Below, piece after piece: positions 6,876-14,494 of a DNA stretch of 64,000 nucleotides. The stretch's first letter is position 1. Each line of letters starts with the position of its first letter. Position numbers and translations under genes: made by a program. The notes below the pieces were generated by a model that was not told the origin of the DNA, ran no database searches, and was given only the letters and a program-made list of their open reading frames with translations. The stretch comes from Methanolinea sp. (GTDB taxonomy: Archaea > Halobacteriota > Methanomicrobia > Methanomicrobiales > Methanospirillaceae): positions 30,744 to 94,743 of the forward strand of contig JADFCY010000006.1 of the NCBI GenBank assembly GCA_018263335.1, given 5' to 3'.

Positions 6876-7781
6876 TCAGATTTCCACCTGAAAAAGACCC
6901 CTGATCAGGAGGCCGATGAGGAACGATATTCCGGCGATACCGAGGGATATTGCGGCCATCTCGAAAAACCTCTTCCAGAACGGGAGGTCAGACGCAACAG
7001 ACGTGTAAAAAGTGAAGCAGACGATGATTGCAACGGCAGTGAGGAGCGAGAGCGCAAGCGCGGCGAACGGGTTGGAGAGGAGAAGGAACGGCAGGACGAG
7101 GAGCAGGACCGTGACAATATATGCACTCCCGGTATAGAACGCGGCCTTCATGGGCTCCTTCCCGTCCTTGTCCGATTTCTGCGAGAGGTACTCAGACGAT
7201 GCCATGGAGAGGGCAGCGGCGATGCCCATGATGCACCCCACCGCCGCGATTACGGTTGGGTCCTGGAGGGCAAAGGTGAACCCTGCAAGGCTTCCAGTAA
7301 ACTCAACAAGGGCATCGTTCAGCCCGAGGACTATCGAACCTACGTACCGGAGCCTCTCCTCGTTGAGGAGGGCGATGATCTCCATCTCATGCTGCTCCTC
7401 TTCGGCAATTATTCTTTCTAATTCCGGGATTGTGCCCACCAGCACCCTGTAATCCTGAATCGCGGCGTTCTCCCGATTCTCCATCATCTTGATGGCGAAG
7501 GTGAACCCAAGGAGACGGGCGATAAGATAATAGAACCACACCCTGATGGTATTGGGCTTTACCTGCTTTCCGGTATACAATTCCCATATCCGCGAATGCC
7601 CAAGTTCCTGGTCGGCCATTCTCAAAAAAACTGAGGCATTGTGGGGATCCCGGGCCGTTCTCGCGAGCATCCGGTATATGTGGTGCTCCGTCACCTCGTC
7701 GCGCTGGAATCCCGCGATCATCTCCCTTGTTTTTCCGGTTACCGGTTTTTCTGGTCCCTTGGCGGTCAGGCTCAAAACCAC
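6876..7781 (-). CDS. Rubrerythrin-like / VIT1-CCC1 fusion (membrane ferritin MbfA type)
   Basis: The protein has 301 residues. Residues about 20-155 are a ferritin-like four-helix domain with metal-binding Glu/His residues in FQRDEVTEHHIYRML, ADQELGHSRIWEL and AEEEQHEMEIIALL. Residues 160-301 form a VIT1/CCC1-type membrane domain with SIVLGLNDALVEFTGSLAGFTFAL and SMASSEYLSQKS, then three further helices. Fusions of this kind (erythrin-VIT1, MbfA) oxidise or sense iron and export it across the membrane, protecting from iron-driven oxidative damage. The start appears to be GTG at 7781. Its place near an MsvR-like regulator fits an oxygen-defence role, but its own promoter shows no clear MsvR box. 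Confidence 0.85.
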   Translation of the reverse strand: MVLSLTAKGPEKPVTGKTREMIAGFQRDEVTEHHIYRMLARTARDPHNASVFLRMADQELGHSRIWELYTGKQVKPNTIRVWFYYLIARLLGFTFAIKMMENRENAAIQDYRVLVGTIPELERIIAEEEQHEMEIIALLNEERLRYVGSIVLGLNDALVEFTGSLAGFTFALQDPTVIAAVGCIMGIAAALSMASSEYLSQKSDKDGKEPMKAAFYTGSAYIVTVLLLVLPFLLLSNPFAALALSLLTAVAIIVCFTFYTSVASDLPFWKRFFEMAAISLGIAGISFLIGLLIRGLFQVEI

Positions 7782-7987
7782 CTTTTTGTGAATGTCTGAA
7801 GGGCGGGCCTGTTAATAATTTCCCTTTTTTTCGAAATACGAAAAATGTCGGGACCTAACGCAGGATAACCGCACTTCGCAGCTCCCAAAGTCCCCGAAGA
7901 CTCCACTGAACAGGTTGATCAGCAGGTTTACATTAATGGACGATGAACACCAGTTGACGCGATACAGGTCTTTTAAGGGAGTTTACA

Positions 7988-8983
7988 ATGAAGAAGATCC
8001 TCATCACCGTGGGAAACGAAGACGCCGCCAACATCCCGCAACTTGTGAAAGGATACTTTCACCTCCGCGAGGAATTGGGCGAGAAGACCCGTTTTACCAT
8101 TGTGGTCCCCGACCAGGACCTCGACGAGGTGGTGGAAAAGATAAGGGTGATACTCGGGTACATGGACAAGAATACGCTCGTCGAGGTCTATTCCCCTGAT
8201 TTCACCATATATCCACTCCTTGACGAGAAACAAAAAGATGAGGAGAGAAGGCCGAATGCCGCGAAGAAGAGGAAATTCTCTCCCATAGAGAAGCTGCTGG
8301 ATTCCGTCAAATCCTACGAGCGACTTGACGCGGATATACTCAGCCTTGCTGCCGTCGCGAGCATCGTGGGCCTCGTCGGCCTCTTCCTGGACAACGTGGG
8401 GATCGTCATCGGGGCCATGCTGATCGCACCGGTGATCGGGCCCATCTACGCGTTTGCCCTCCATTCCGCAACAGGAGACGGCATTGCAGTCCTCCGGGAT
8501 ATTCTCAACATATTCTTCCTCCTCGCCTCGTTCATCCTCTTCTCCCTCGTTGTGACCTGGGTCCTCGGTTTCTTCATCCCTCTCGAGGTGACCGGCGAGA
8601 TACTCACCAGGACCCATTCAAGCCCTGTCTACGCCGTCATGGCGATATTCCTCGGGTTCGCCACCATCGTTGCCCTGGCAAAGGGAATCCCCGACAGTAT
8701 CGCGGGGGTGGCCGTGGCGGCTGCGCTGTTGCCCCCGGCCCTCGTGAGCGGGATCTCCCTCGCGCTGTACCCGGAAGGAACGCTCAGTGCCCTCGTCCTC
8801 ACACTCCAGAACGCCGTGGGACTGATGGCCGGGAGTATCGTCGCAACGATAGTCCTCCATATACAACCAAGGTCCGACAGAGAGAAAGCAGCAGCAAAGA
8901 CGATACTTAGGCGTACCGTGATACTCCTGGTTATCCTCGTCCTCCTCCTCGCCATCATCCCCCTCATCACGATCAACGGCTAG
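7988..8983 (+). CDS. DUF389 family membrane protein (TIGR00341 type)
   Basis: The protein has 331 residues. The N-terminal 80 residues form a soluble alpha/beta domain (MKKILITVGNED, FTIVVPDQDLDEVVEKI). After a Lys-rich linker, about six membrane helices follow, with the family motifs LDADILSLAAVASIVGLVGL, VIGAMLIAPVIGPI and PDSIAGVAVAAALLPPALVSG. The transport substrate and function of DUF389 proteins are not established. The start has a good GGGAG site 6 bases upstream. The 3' end overlaps the opposite-strand gene tail to tail by 4 bases. Confidence 0.85.
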   Translation: MKKILITVGNEDAANIPQLVKGYFHLREELGEKTRFTIVVPDQDLDEVVEKIRVILGYMDKNTLVEVYSPDFTIYPLLDEKQKDEERRPNAAKKRKFSPIEKLLDSVKSYERLDADILSLAAVASIVGLVGLFLDNVGIVIGAMLIAPVIGPIYAFALHSATGDGIAVLRDILNIFFLLASFILFSLVVTWVLGFFIPLEVTGEILTRTHSSPVYAVMAIFLGFATIVALAKGIPDSIAGVAVAAALLPPALVSGISLALYPEGTLSALVLTLQNAVGLMAGSIVATIVLHIQPRSDREKAAAKTILRRTVILLVILVLLLAIIPLITING

Positions 8984-10098
8984 AATGGGCAGGGGGGAAT
9001 CTCTGCCTCCGCTTTCAGCAGGATCTCATGGGGGAGGCCCGAAAGCGCAACTGCCGCGAGTGCCCCGACGATGCCCCTGCCTCCGATGACCTCGACCTGG
9101 TGAAAGGCAGCGGTTGCTTCAGCCTCCTCGGGTGTGACAATCATTTTTCGTGCTCTCTCTCCGTATGCACGAAGACCGCATGGCACGTGGAACCCCTGCT
9201 TGAAGGCCATTCCCCACTCGGGAGAGAGGGCTTCATCCTCTAAAAAGACCAGTGACCGGTCGCGGACCAGGGTATGCATCCCGGGAGGGACTGCGACCTC
9301 GATATAACTGCACGAGTTCCCGGCCGTCTTCTCCCTCACCGCGGGGTTGAGCATGACAACGTGATGGCTGATGGGGAGCACCCCTTTCATGGTCTCGAGG
9401 TGCTGGAGGAGCGCAAGTGCGAGGGCAAAGGTGGCGCCCCCTTCAGGGCTGTCCGTGTCATCGATGCCAATGATCAGGTGCGTCAGCGCACGGGTGCGGA
9501 CACTCCCTTCCACGATATCCGCTGAACGCTGTATGTTCACCTCGCAGACCCCCTCGGCATGGGACATCATGTCGGTGAGCGAGTAGGCAGGTCCCCCAAT
9601 GCAGCGGATATGCTGGACGATCTCGTCTCCTTCTCTCTCCACGCCTGCGACCCCCACCGCGGACGAAGGGTGCAGGCCGATATCGATATCCTCCCGGCCC
9701 AGGCGGGCCCATTCGCGGATCAGGGTCCCGTCCCTGTGCACACCCTGGATGACGCCTTTTGCGTGGGAATGGTGGAACGCACAGAAGGCAGCGCACGCAC
9801 TGCTCATGCATTCATGGTGGATCTCGACCCGGTCGCCGTCAATCGTGGTGAATATCCTCCTGCAGGCGCTCGAGGGGAGCGCACTGATCGCTGCGTACTT
9901 TGCGGGGTTCCTGCCCATCTTCTTCTCCCGGACACGAACGCACCCCTCGTCAACCAGGCGATTGATCCAGTCCTGGGCAGTGCTCCTTGGGACTCCTGCC
10001 CCCTCCTGGATATCGGTCACGGTGAAGTAGCCGCGATCAAGGGTGCAGGCCCGCATCAGGTGCAGGAACTCACGTCTTTTTTGGATGACGCTCCGCAT
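8980..10098 (-). CDS. Helix-turn-helix protein fused to TiaS-like DDT-motif domain
   Basis: This is a 372-residue protein with three recognisable parts. Residues 1-72 look like a winged helix (YFTVTDIQEGAGVPRSTAQDWINRLVDEGCVRV). Residues 85-190 include a cysteine cluster CMSSACAAFC (Cys97, 102, 106) and conserved CIGGPAYS. From residue 207 comes IIGIDDTDSPEGGATFAL, then GNSCSYIEVAVP and finally IGGRGIVGALAAVALSG. The DDTDSPEG and GRG-(I/V)-GA-(L/I)-A motifs are those of TiaS, the tRNA-Ile2 agmatidine synthetase, and of methanogenesis marker protein 11. The start at ATG 10098 overlaps the upstream homoserine dehydrogenase by 29 bases, so it is the third gene of that operon. Whether it is an enzyme, a regulator of threonine/methionine genes, or a marker 11 variant is open. 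Confidence 0.55.
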   Translation of the reverse strand: MRSVIQKRREFLHLMRACTLDRGYFTVTDIQEGAGVPRSTAQDWINRLVDEGCVRVREKKMGRNPAKYAAISALPSSACRRIFTTIDGDRVEIHHECMSSACAAFCAFHHSHAKGVIQGVHRDGTLIREWARLGREDIDIGLHPSSAVGVAGVEREGDEIVQHIRCIGGPAYSLTDMMSHAEGVCEVNIQRSADIVEGSVRTRALTHLIIGIDDTDSPEGGATFALALALLQHLETMKGVLPISHHVVMLNPAVREKTAGNSCSYIEVAVPPGMHTLVRDRSLVFLEDEALSPEWGMAFKQGFHVPCGLRAYGERARKMIVTPEEAEATAAFHQVEVIGGRGIVGALAAVALSGLPHEILLKAEAEIPPCPF

Positions 10099-11068
10099 GG
10101 AAATTCCGGATGTAGAGGAGATCCCCGATGATTGCGCTCGCAGTCTCCACCGATCCCGCTCCCTTGCCGATGAGGGTGATCTCCCCTGCCATGTCTGTCT
10201 CGATTGTGATGGCATTGAGCGTCCCCTCCACTACGAGGGGATGGGAGAGCGGGAGCAGCCGGGGAGCAACCCTCAAGATCCCGCGGTCAGGAATGGCCTC
10301 GGCGATCAGCCTGATGGTACAGTGCTGCTCTTCTGCAAGCCGGAGCGCATCGTTGGTGAGGAGATCGATCCCCGTGATCTCAACGTCTTCGAGTGTCACG
10401 GGTTTCCTGCAGAAGGTGTTGGCAAGGATCACCAGCTTGACCGCGGGGTCGATTCCCTTCACGTCATAGGTGGGGTCCGCTTCCGCGTACCCCATCTCCC
10501 TCGCCTCGAGCAGGGCCTGCTCGTATGTGAGACCCTCGGCCGCCATCCTGGTGAGGATGAAATTGCAGGTCCCGTTGAGGACCCCGAATACGGCAAGGAC
10601 ACGGTTTCCCGCGAGGCCATGCTCCAGCATGTGCATGACCGGGATTGCGCCACCGACCGTTGCCTCGTATCTGACCTGCACTCCCCTGGCCGCAGCAAGG
10701 GACCTGATACGGGAAAATTCCCTGGAGATGGGGCCCTTGTTCGAGGTGACCACATGGCGGCCCTTCTCAAGCGCGGTCAGGATATGGGTGAGCGCGGGTT
10801 CGCCGGTATCCGCATTTGTCGGCGTCACTTCGATCAGCACGTCATATGCCGCCTTCTTCACCACGTCCATTGCAGTGAGGGATCGGTCGCCGCAGAAGCC
10901 GCTTTTCGCCTTCGCCTCAAGCACCTCGTCGATGCTGATCCCGTCCTTATCGATGAGCGCACTCCTTGAATCTGCAACTGCCGTCACGGATATGCCGAGG
11001 TCTTTCTCCTCTATCATCTGCAGGACGCCCCTTCCGACCGAACCCATGCCGAGCACCGCGACCCTCAT
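10070..11068 (-). CDS. hom: Homoserine dehydrogenase
   Basis: This 332-residue enzyme catalyses NAD(P)-dependent reduction of aspartate semialdehyde to homoserine on the way to threonine and methionine. The Rossmann motif GMGSVGRG is at residues 7-14. Family motifs include VTSNKGPISRE, VGGAIPVMHML, GVLNGTCNFILTRM and EADPTYDVKGIDPAVKLVIL, with the catalytic Asp and Lys residues in the last block. The protein lacks a fused ACT domain, and the gene upstream encodes a separate ACT protein whose stop overlaps this ATG by 4 bases. Size matches archaeal single-domain enzymes. Confidence 0.93.
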   Translation of the reverse strand: MRVAVLGMGSVGRGVLQMIEEKDLGISVTAVADSRSALIDKDGISIDEVLEAKAKSGFCGDRSLTAMDVVKKAAYDVLIEVTPTNADTGEPALTHILTALEKGRHVVTSNKGPISREFSRIRSLAAARGVQVRYEATVGGAIPVMHMLEHGLAGNRVLAVFGVLNGTCNFILTRMAAEGLTYEQALLEAREMGYAEADPTYDVKGIDPAVKLVILANTFCRKPVTLEDVEITGIDLLTNDALRLAEEQHCTIRLIAEAIPDRGILRVAPRLLPLSHPLVVEGTLNAITIETDMAGEITLIGKGAGSVETASAIIGDLLYIRNFHAERHPKKT

Positions 11069-11568
11069 TCGATCTCCTCCAGGGGTTCGACAAGGAGGAA
11101 CTCCTTCTCCCTTGCCACACGGCGCAGGATAGCCATCGCCTGCTCCATGTCCTCCTTGTTCACGGCCTTTATCAGGAGGCGGGCAGATGAGACCTGCGTG
11201 ATTGCCGGCATGCTGATATTCAGTTCGGTCACCTCGGCAAACCCGGTGCAGTCAATACGGTCCACGGTATCCCCAAGATCGGTGTGGATAAGGTGACCGA
11301 TCAGCATCACCGCTTTCTGGTACAGGAGACGTTCATGCCCTATCCGCTGGATGTTGACTCCCTGCTCCCGGATCATCCGGGTGAGTTCTTTCAGCCGCTG
11401 TTCGGGGAGTTCCAGGACGATCTGGACACTCAGCATGCCGCCACGCTGCTTCTCATCCCGTTGGTGGATCACGGCAATGATGTTGCCCCCCAGATCGGAG
11501 ATCGGCTTGAGGGCCGCGATCAGCTGCCCGGGAGCGTCCTTTATCTCCAGTTTCATGGATACCTGCAC
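11065..11568 (-). CDS. ACT-domain protein, likely amino-acid sensor for homoserine dehydrogenase
   Basis: This is a 167-residue protein with an N-terminal ACT domain (MKLEIKDAPGQLIAALKPISDLGGNI) and a second ACT-like half (AEVTELNISMPAITQVSSARLLIKAV). It is coupled by a 4-base overlap to homoserine dehydrogenase, which itself has no ACT domain. It is therefore a good candidate for a detached allosteric subunit conveying threonine or methionine feedback. The start is GTG at 11568, with a GGTAAGGGTGA site upstream. A second in-frame ATG lies four codons in. A TATA-like CATATAACAG lies near 11583-11592. Confidence 0.82.
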   Translation of the reverse strand: MQVSMKLEIKDAPGQLIAALKPISDLGGNIIAVIHQRDEKQRGGMLSVQIVLELPEQRLKELTRMIREQGVNIQRIGHERLLYQKAVMLIGHLIHTDLGDTVDRIDCTGFAEVTELNISMPAITQVSSARLLIKAVNKEDMEQAMAILRRVAREKEFLLVEPLEEIE

Positions 11569-11582
11569 AGGTTCACCCTTAC

Positions 11583-11592
11583 CTGTTATATG
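11583..11592 (-). promoter_or_regulatory. Promoter of the ACT / hom / HTH-TiaS operon
   Basis: Read on the minus strand, CATATAACAG lies 15-24 bases from the GTG start, followed by a GGTAAGGGTGA ribosome binding site. The TATA box is close to the start codon, so the true element could lie slightly further upstream. Confidence 0.35.
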
Positions 11593-11789
11593 AGATCGGC
11601 CGTGGAGATAAGCCTTTTACCCGGTTGTTCTCTCCTCCATGGCATTTTCCTGCATGTATTGGGGAGATTCCGGCCACAGATGCTCCCCGGAGGAGAGAGA
11701 TCCTTGCCCGGCTCCGTCTGCCTGGTCAGATCAGGGGGTGAAACGCAGCTGAAGTGAGAAGTGCCAGAATTCAAAAGAGGATGCGCAAA

Positions 11790-13850
11790 TCACTTACCGA
11801 TCCCGTAGTATTTCCGGATGAACTCCCGGATCTTCTCTGACTCGATCCAGCCCCTGTCAAGCTGGGAGACAGTCCTGTCGATCTCCTTTGCCTGGCAGCG
11901 TATCTGCTCGGAAAACGGCCCTCCCTCGATATCGGCAAGCCCCACGATCACCTGCATGGGATTTCTGATGTGGTCGCCAAGAATTGCGAACTGCTCGATG
12001 TTCTTCTCGATCTGCTCGTATGCAAACCTCTTCTCCTCCTCGATCTTCCGGGACCGGGTGATATCGCGCATGATGATCATCACCCTTTCAACGCGGTTAT
12101 CCCCGAGCACCGGGATGAGTCGCGTCTCAAAGATATGCTCCCGACCGTTGAGGGTGAACCCGATGGTGGTCTCGAGGTCTCTCCCTGTCAGGAAGACCTC
12201 CCGGACCTTCGCGAGTGCCGTGCCTGAAATGCATGGCAGTGTATCGTGCAGGTTCCTGCCGATGATCTCGCGCTCCATCCCAATCCTTTCCAGCCACCTC
12301 CGGAAGGTTGAGTTCACGAGGACGATGTCAAGGTCACGGTTCACGAGGAAGATACCGTCGATCATCGCATCGATCGTGGCGATGTACTGGTCTTTTGAGG
12401 CGTTCAGCTCCTCTTCGGCCTGCTTTCGCTCCGTGATGTCCGTGAGCACTGCGAGGATGGCATCCTCGTTGCGGTAGGTTATGGGAGTCGCGTTCACCAG
12501 CACCGTCCGGGACTTCCCCTCGTGGGTCGAGAGTGTGATCTCATATGGTTCGACGCTCACACCTGCGACCCGTTCCCTGCTGTGCCTCCTCACGGAATCC
12601 CAGGATTCGGGGTCGATGAAATTGGAGATCGACTCGTCCACCATCTCTTCAGGAGACCGTCCGAGCGCCTCCGCTCCAGAGCGATTCACGAAGAGGAGGC
12701 GTTCGCCAGAAAAGACCAGGATATAATCCGGGAGACTCTCCACGAGTTTGCGGTATCGCTCCTCGCTCTCGTCGAGCGCCCGGTGCGACTGCTTCTCTTC
12801 CGTGATGTCGGTGAACACTTCCTCGAGGTATCCCTTTTCCGAAAATATCCTCACCCAGAAACGGGCCCAGAGTATTGATCCATCTCTTTTTGTAAAACGC
12901 GCCTCAAAATTGGAGATTGTCTCGTTGTCGGCAAGCATGGCGATGAGGTGTTCCCTCACCCCCCTGTCCACGTAATGCTCTGGAAACCGGAATTCCCTGA
13001 TGAATTCATTGACAGATGGATATCCGAACATGCTCGCCATCTGGTCATTCGCATCGATGATCGAGCCGTCTGCCACACTCACGCGGGCAAGGCCCACCTG
13101 CGCATTGGTGTAAAGGCCCTGGTACCGCTCCTTGCTCTCCCTGAGTGCCTCTTCGGCCTTCTTCATGCCCGTAATGTCCACCAGGGTGAACACCACCTTC
13201 CTTCCAGGGATGGGGCCTGCCGACATCAGCCCGTGAATCACGTAGCCGTCTTTCCTTCGGAGGTGGCATTCGAACTCGGTCACGGCCCCTCCCGCCAGTA
13301 CTCTCTCTCTGATACCCGCCTTCTCCCCCTCGTCGACAAAGAAATCGAGGAACTCCCGCCCGGCAAGTTCCCGTGCCCTGTAGCCGAGAAGGTCCGCCCC
13401 CCTGTCGTTTGCCTCCTCGATCACGAAACCTGAGCGCAGGTTCATGGCAAGGAACACTCCAGCCTCCGAATAGTCGAAGATCCCGTGGTACCTGTCCTCC
13501 TGCTCCTTGAGGGTATTCGAGAGGGATGCAACGATCACACCGATCGCGACAAAGACATAGAACTGGGCGGTAGCCTGGGTGATCACCTCGAGGTTGGGAT
13601 ATCCTGTGATGTAGGCCATCGCCAGGTAACCCATGGCAATCCCCACCGTAATGAGAACCCCCCTTCGCGGGAACCAGTATGCAGCGATGACAAGGGGGAT
13701 GTAAAAGAGGTGGGGGGTGACGAGATTGAGGCCTCTTTGGAGGCTGTAATAATTCAGGAGGAACGCAAAGAAGGTGCTGAACAGGAGGATGGTGATCCAG
13801 AAATCTCTCTGCTCAAGGATGACCGGTATCCTGTGTCTCCATATACCCAT
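11790..13850 (-). CDS. Membrane-bound multi-PAS signalling protein with truncated histidine kinase end
   Basis: The protein has 686 residues. An N-terminal membrane module with about four helices (residues 17-115) is followed by four PAS domains starting near 122, 240, 362 and 486. The cues are YHGIFDYSEAG, YQGLYTNAQVG, YRKLVESLPD and YIATIDAMIDG, and the linkers are of TDITERKQ type. The last 75 residues contain an H-box-like IEQFAILGDHIRNPMQVIVGLAD, where the His of DHIRNP would be the phosphoacceptor. There is no following N, G1 or G2 box, so the ATPase domain is absent. Such half-kinases are frequent in Methanomicrobiales, and they may act as phosphotransfer partners or inactive sensors. 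Ligand unknown. Confidence 0.82.
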   Translation of the reverse strand: MGIWRHRIPVILEQRDFWITILLFSTFFAFLLNYYSLQRGLNLVTPHLFYIPLVIAAYWFPRRGVLITVGIAMGYLAMAYITGYPNLEVITQATAQFYVFVAIGVIVASLSNTLKEQEDRYHGIFDYSEAGVFLAMNLRSGFVIEEANDRGADLLGYRARELAGREFLDFFVDEGEKAGIRERVLAGGAVTEFECHLRRKDGYVIHGLMSAGPIPGRKVVFTLVDITGMKKAEEALRESKERYQGLYTNAQVGLARVSVADGSIIDANDQMASMFGYPSVNEFIREFRFPEHYVDRGVREHLIAMLADNETISNFEARFTKRDGSILWARFWVRIFSEKGYLEEVFTDITEEKQSHRALDESEERYRKLVESLPDYILVFSGERLLFVNRSGAEALGRSPEEMVDESISNFIDPESWDSVRRHSRERVAGVSVEPYEITLSTHEGKSRTVLVNATPITYRNEDAILAVLTDITERKQAEEELNASKDQYIATIDAMIDGIFLVNRDLDIVLVNSTFRRWLERIGMEREIIGRNLHDTLPCISGTALAKVREVFLTGRDLETTIGFTLNGREHIFETRLIPVLGDNRVERVMIIMRDITRSRKIEEEKRFAYEQIEKNIEQFAILGDHIRNPMQVIVGLADIEGGPFSEQIRCQAKEIDRTVSQLDRGWIESEKIREFIRKYYGIGK

Positions 13851-13870
13851 CTCTTCTTCACCCCTCCGCT

Positions 13871-14494
13871 CTACTCATTCGGTAGATGCTCACCATGATA
13901 AAAGGTGGCATCAGGAGGCGGGCCGCCGGCTTTCTCTCCTGCTGATCCCTCATGCGCCCACCCGGCCGGCACCAGGCGCTCGCGGTCCATGAAGTACCGA
14001 AACGAGCGGTTCTTCCGGTATGCCGCAGGGAGAGAAAACCGGGAGAGGATCTCCAGCATGTACGCGATCCTTGAGGCGTATTGAGGCGGAATCATTCGGT
14101 TGAACTCCTCCTTGGTGACATGATCGGTGGTTGCAGGTGGATTCACACCCAGTATGGCTGCGTCCGGGTCCTCGATCCCCGCAAGATACCAGCTCTCGAT
14201 CTCCTGGATGATGACCACGACCGTTGCCGGGTGTACGACGCAGAACCTCTCGATGATCATCTGTTTCTTTGCCTTCACCCCGGGGGCCTGGTCGATATCG
14301 GTGACCAGCAGGTACTCGTCACCGGTCCTGCGGATGCTCTGGACGAACTTGCACACCCTGGCTCTCTTGAGGCAGGCGTATTTGATCAGCCTGACCGAGC
14401 GGTAACGGTGAGCGATGAGAGGAAGGATAATCCTGCCAAAGAAACGCTCGTCATCGTTCCCCTCCACCAGGATGTATAAACGGCGTTCCGTCAT
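13871..14494 (-). CDS. Stand-alone TOPRIM / DUF4276-like protein, partner of the upstream ATPase
   Basis: The protein has 207 residues. The motif LYILVEGNDDERFF places the TOPRIM glutamate at residue 11, and LLVTDIDQAPG gives the D-x-D pair at 66 and 68, the metal-binding set of OLD/RecR/primase TOPRIM folds. VVVIIQEIESWYLAG near 93-106 is the E-x-E-x-W block seen in DUF4276 proteins. The ATG overlaps the stop of the ATPase gene by 4 bases, so the two are made together. By analogy with GajA/OLD nucleases, PARIS (AriA/AriB) and similar ATPase-TOPRIM pairs, it is probably the nuclease effector. Start and length look complete. Confidence 0.7.
   Translation of the reverse strand: MTERRLYILVEGNDDERFFGRIILPLIAHRYRSVRLIKYACLKRARVCKFVQSIRRTGDEYLLVTDIDQAPGVKAKKQMIIERFCVVHPATVVVIIQEIESWYLAGIEDPDAAILGVNPPATTDHVTKEEFNRMIPPQYASRIAYMLEILSRFSLPAAYRKNRSFRYFMDRERLVPAGWAHEGSAGEKAGGPPPDATFYHGEHLPNE

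Noticed and set aside
10043..10969. A 308-codon plus-strand frame
   Set aside because: Antisense to homoserine dehydrogenase, whose motifs are unambiguous.
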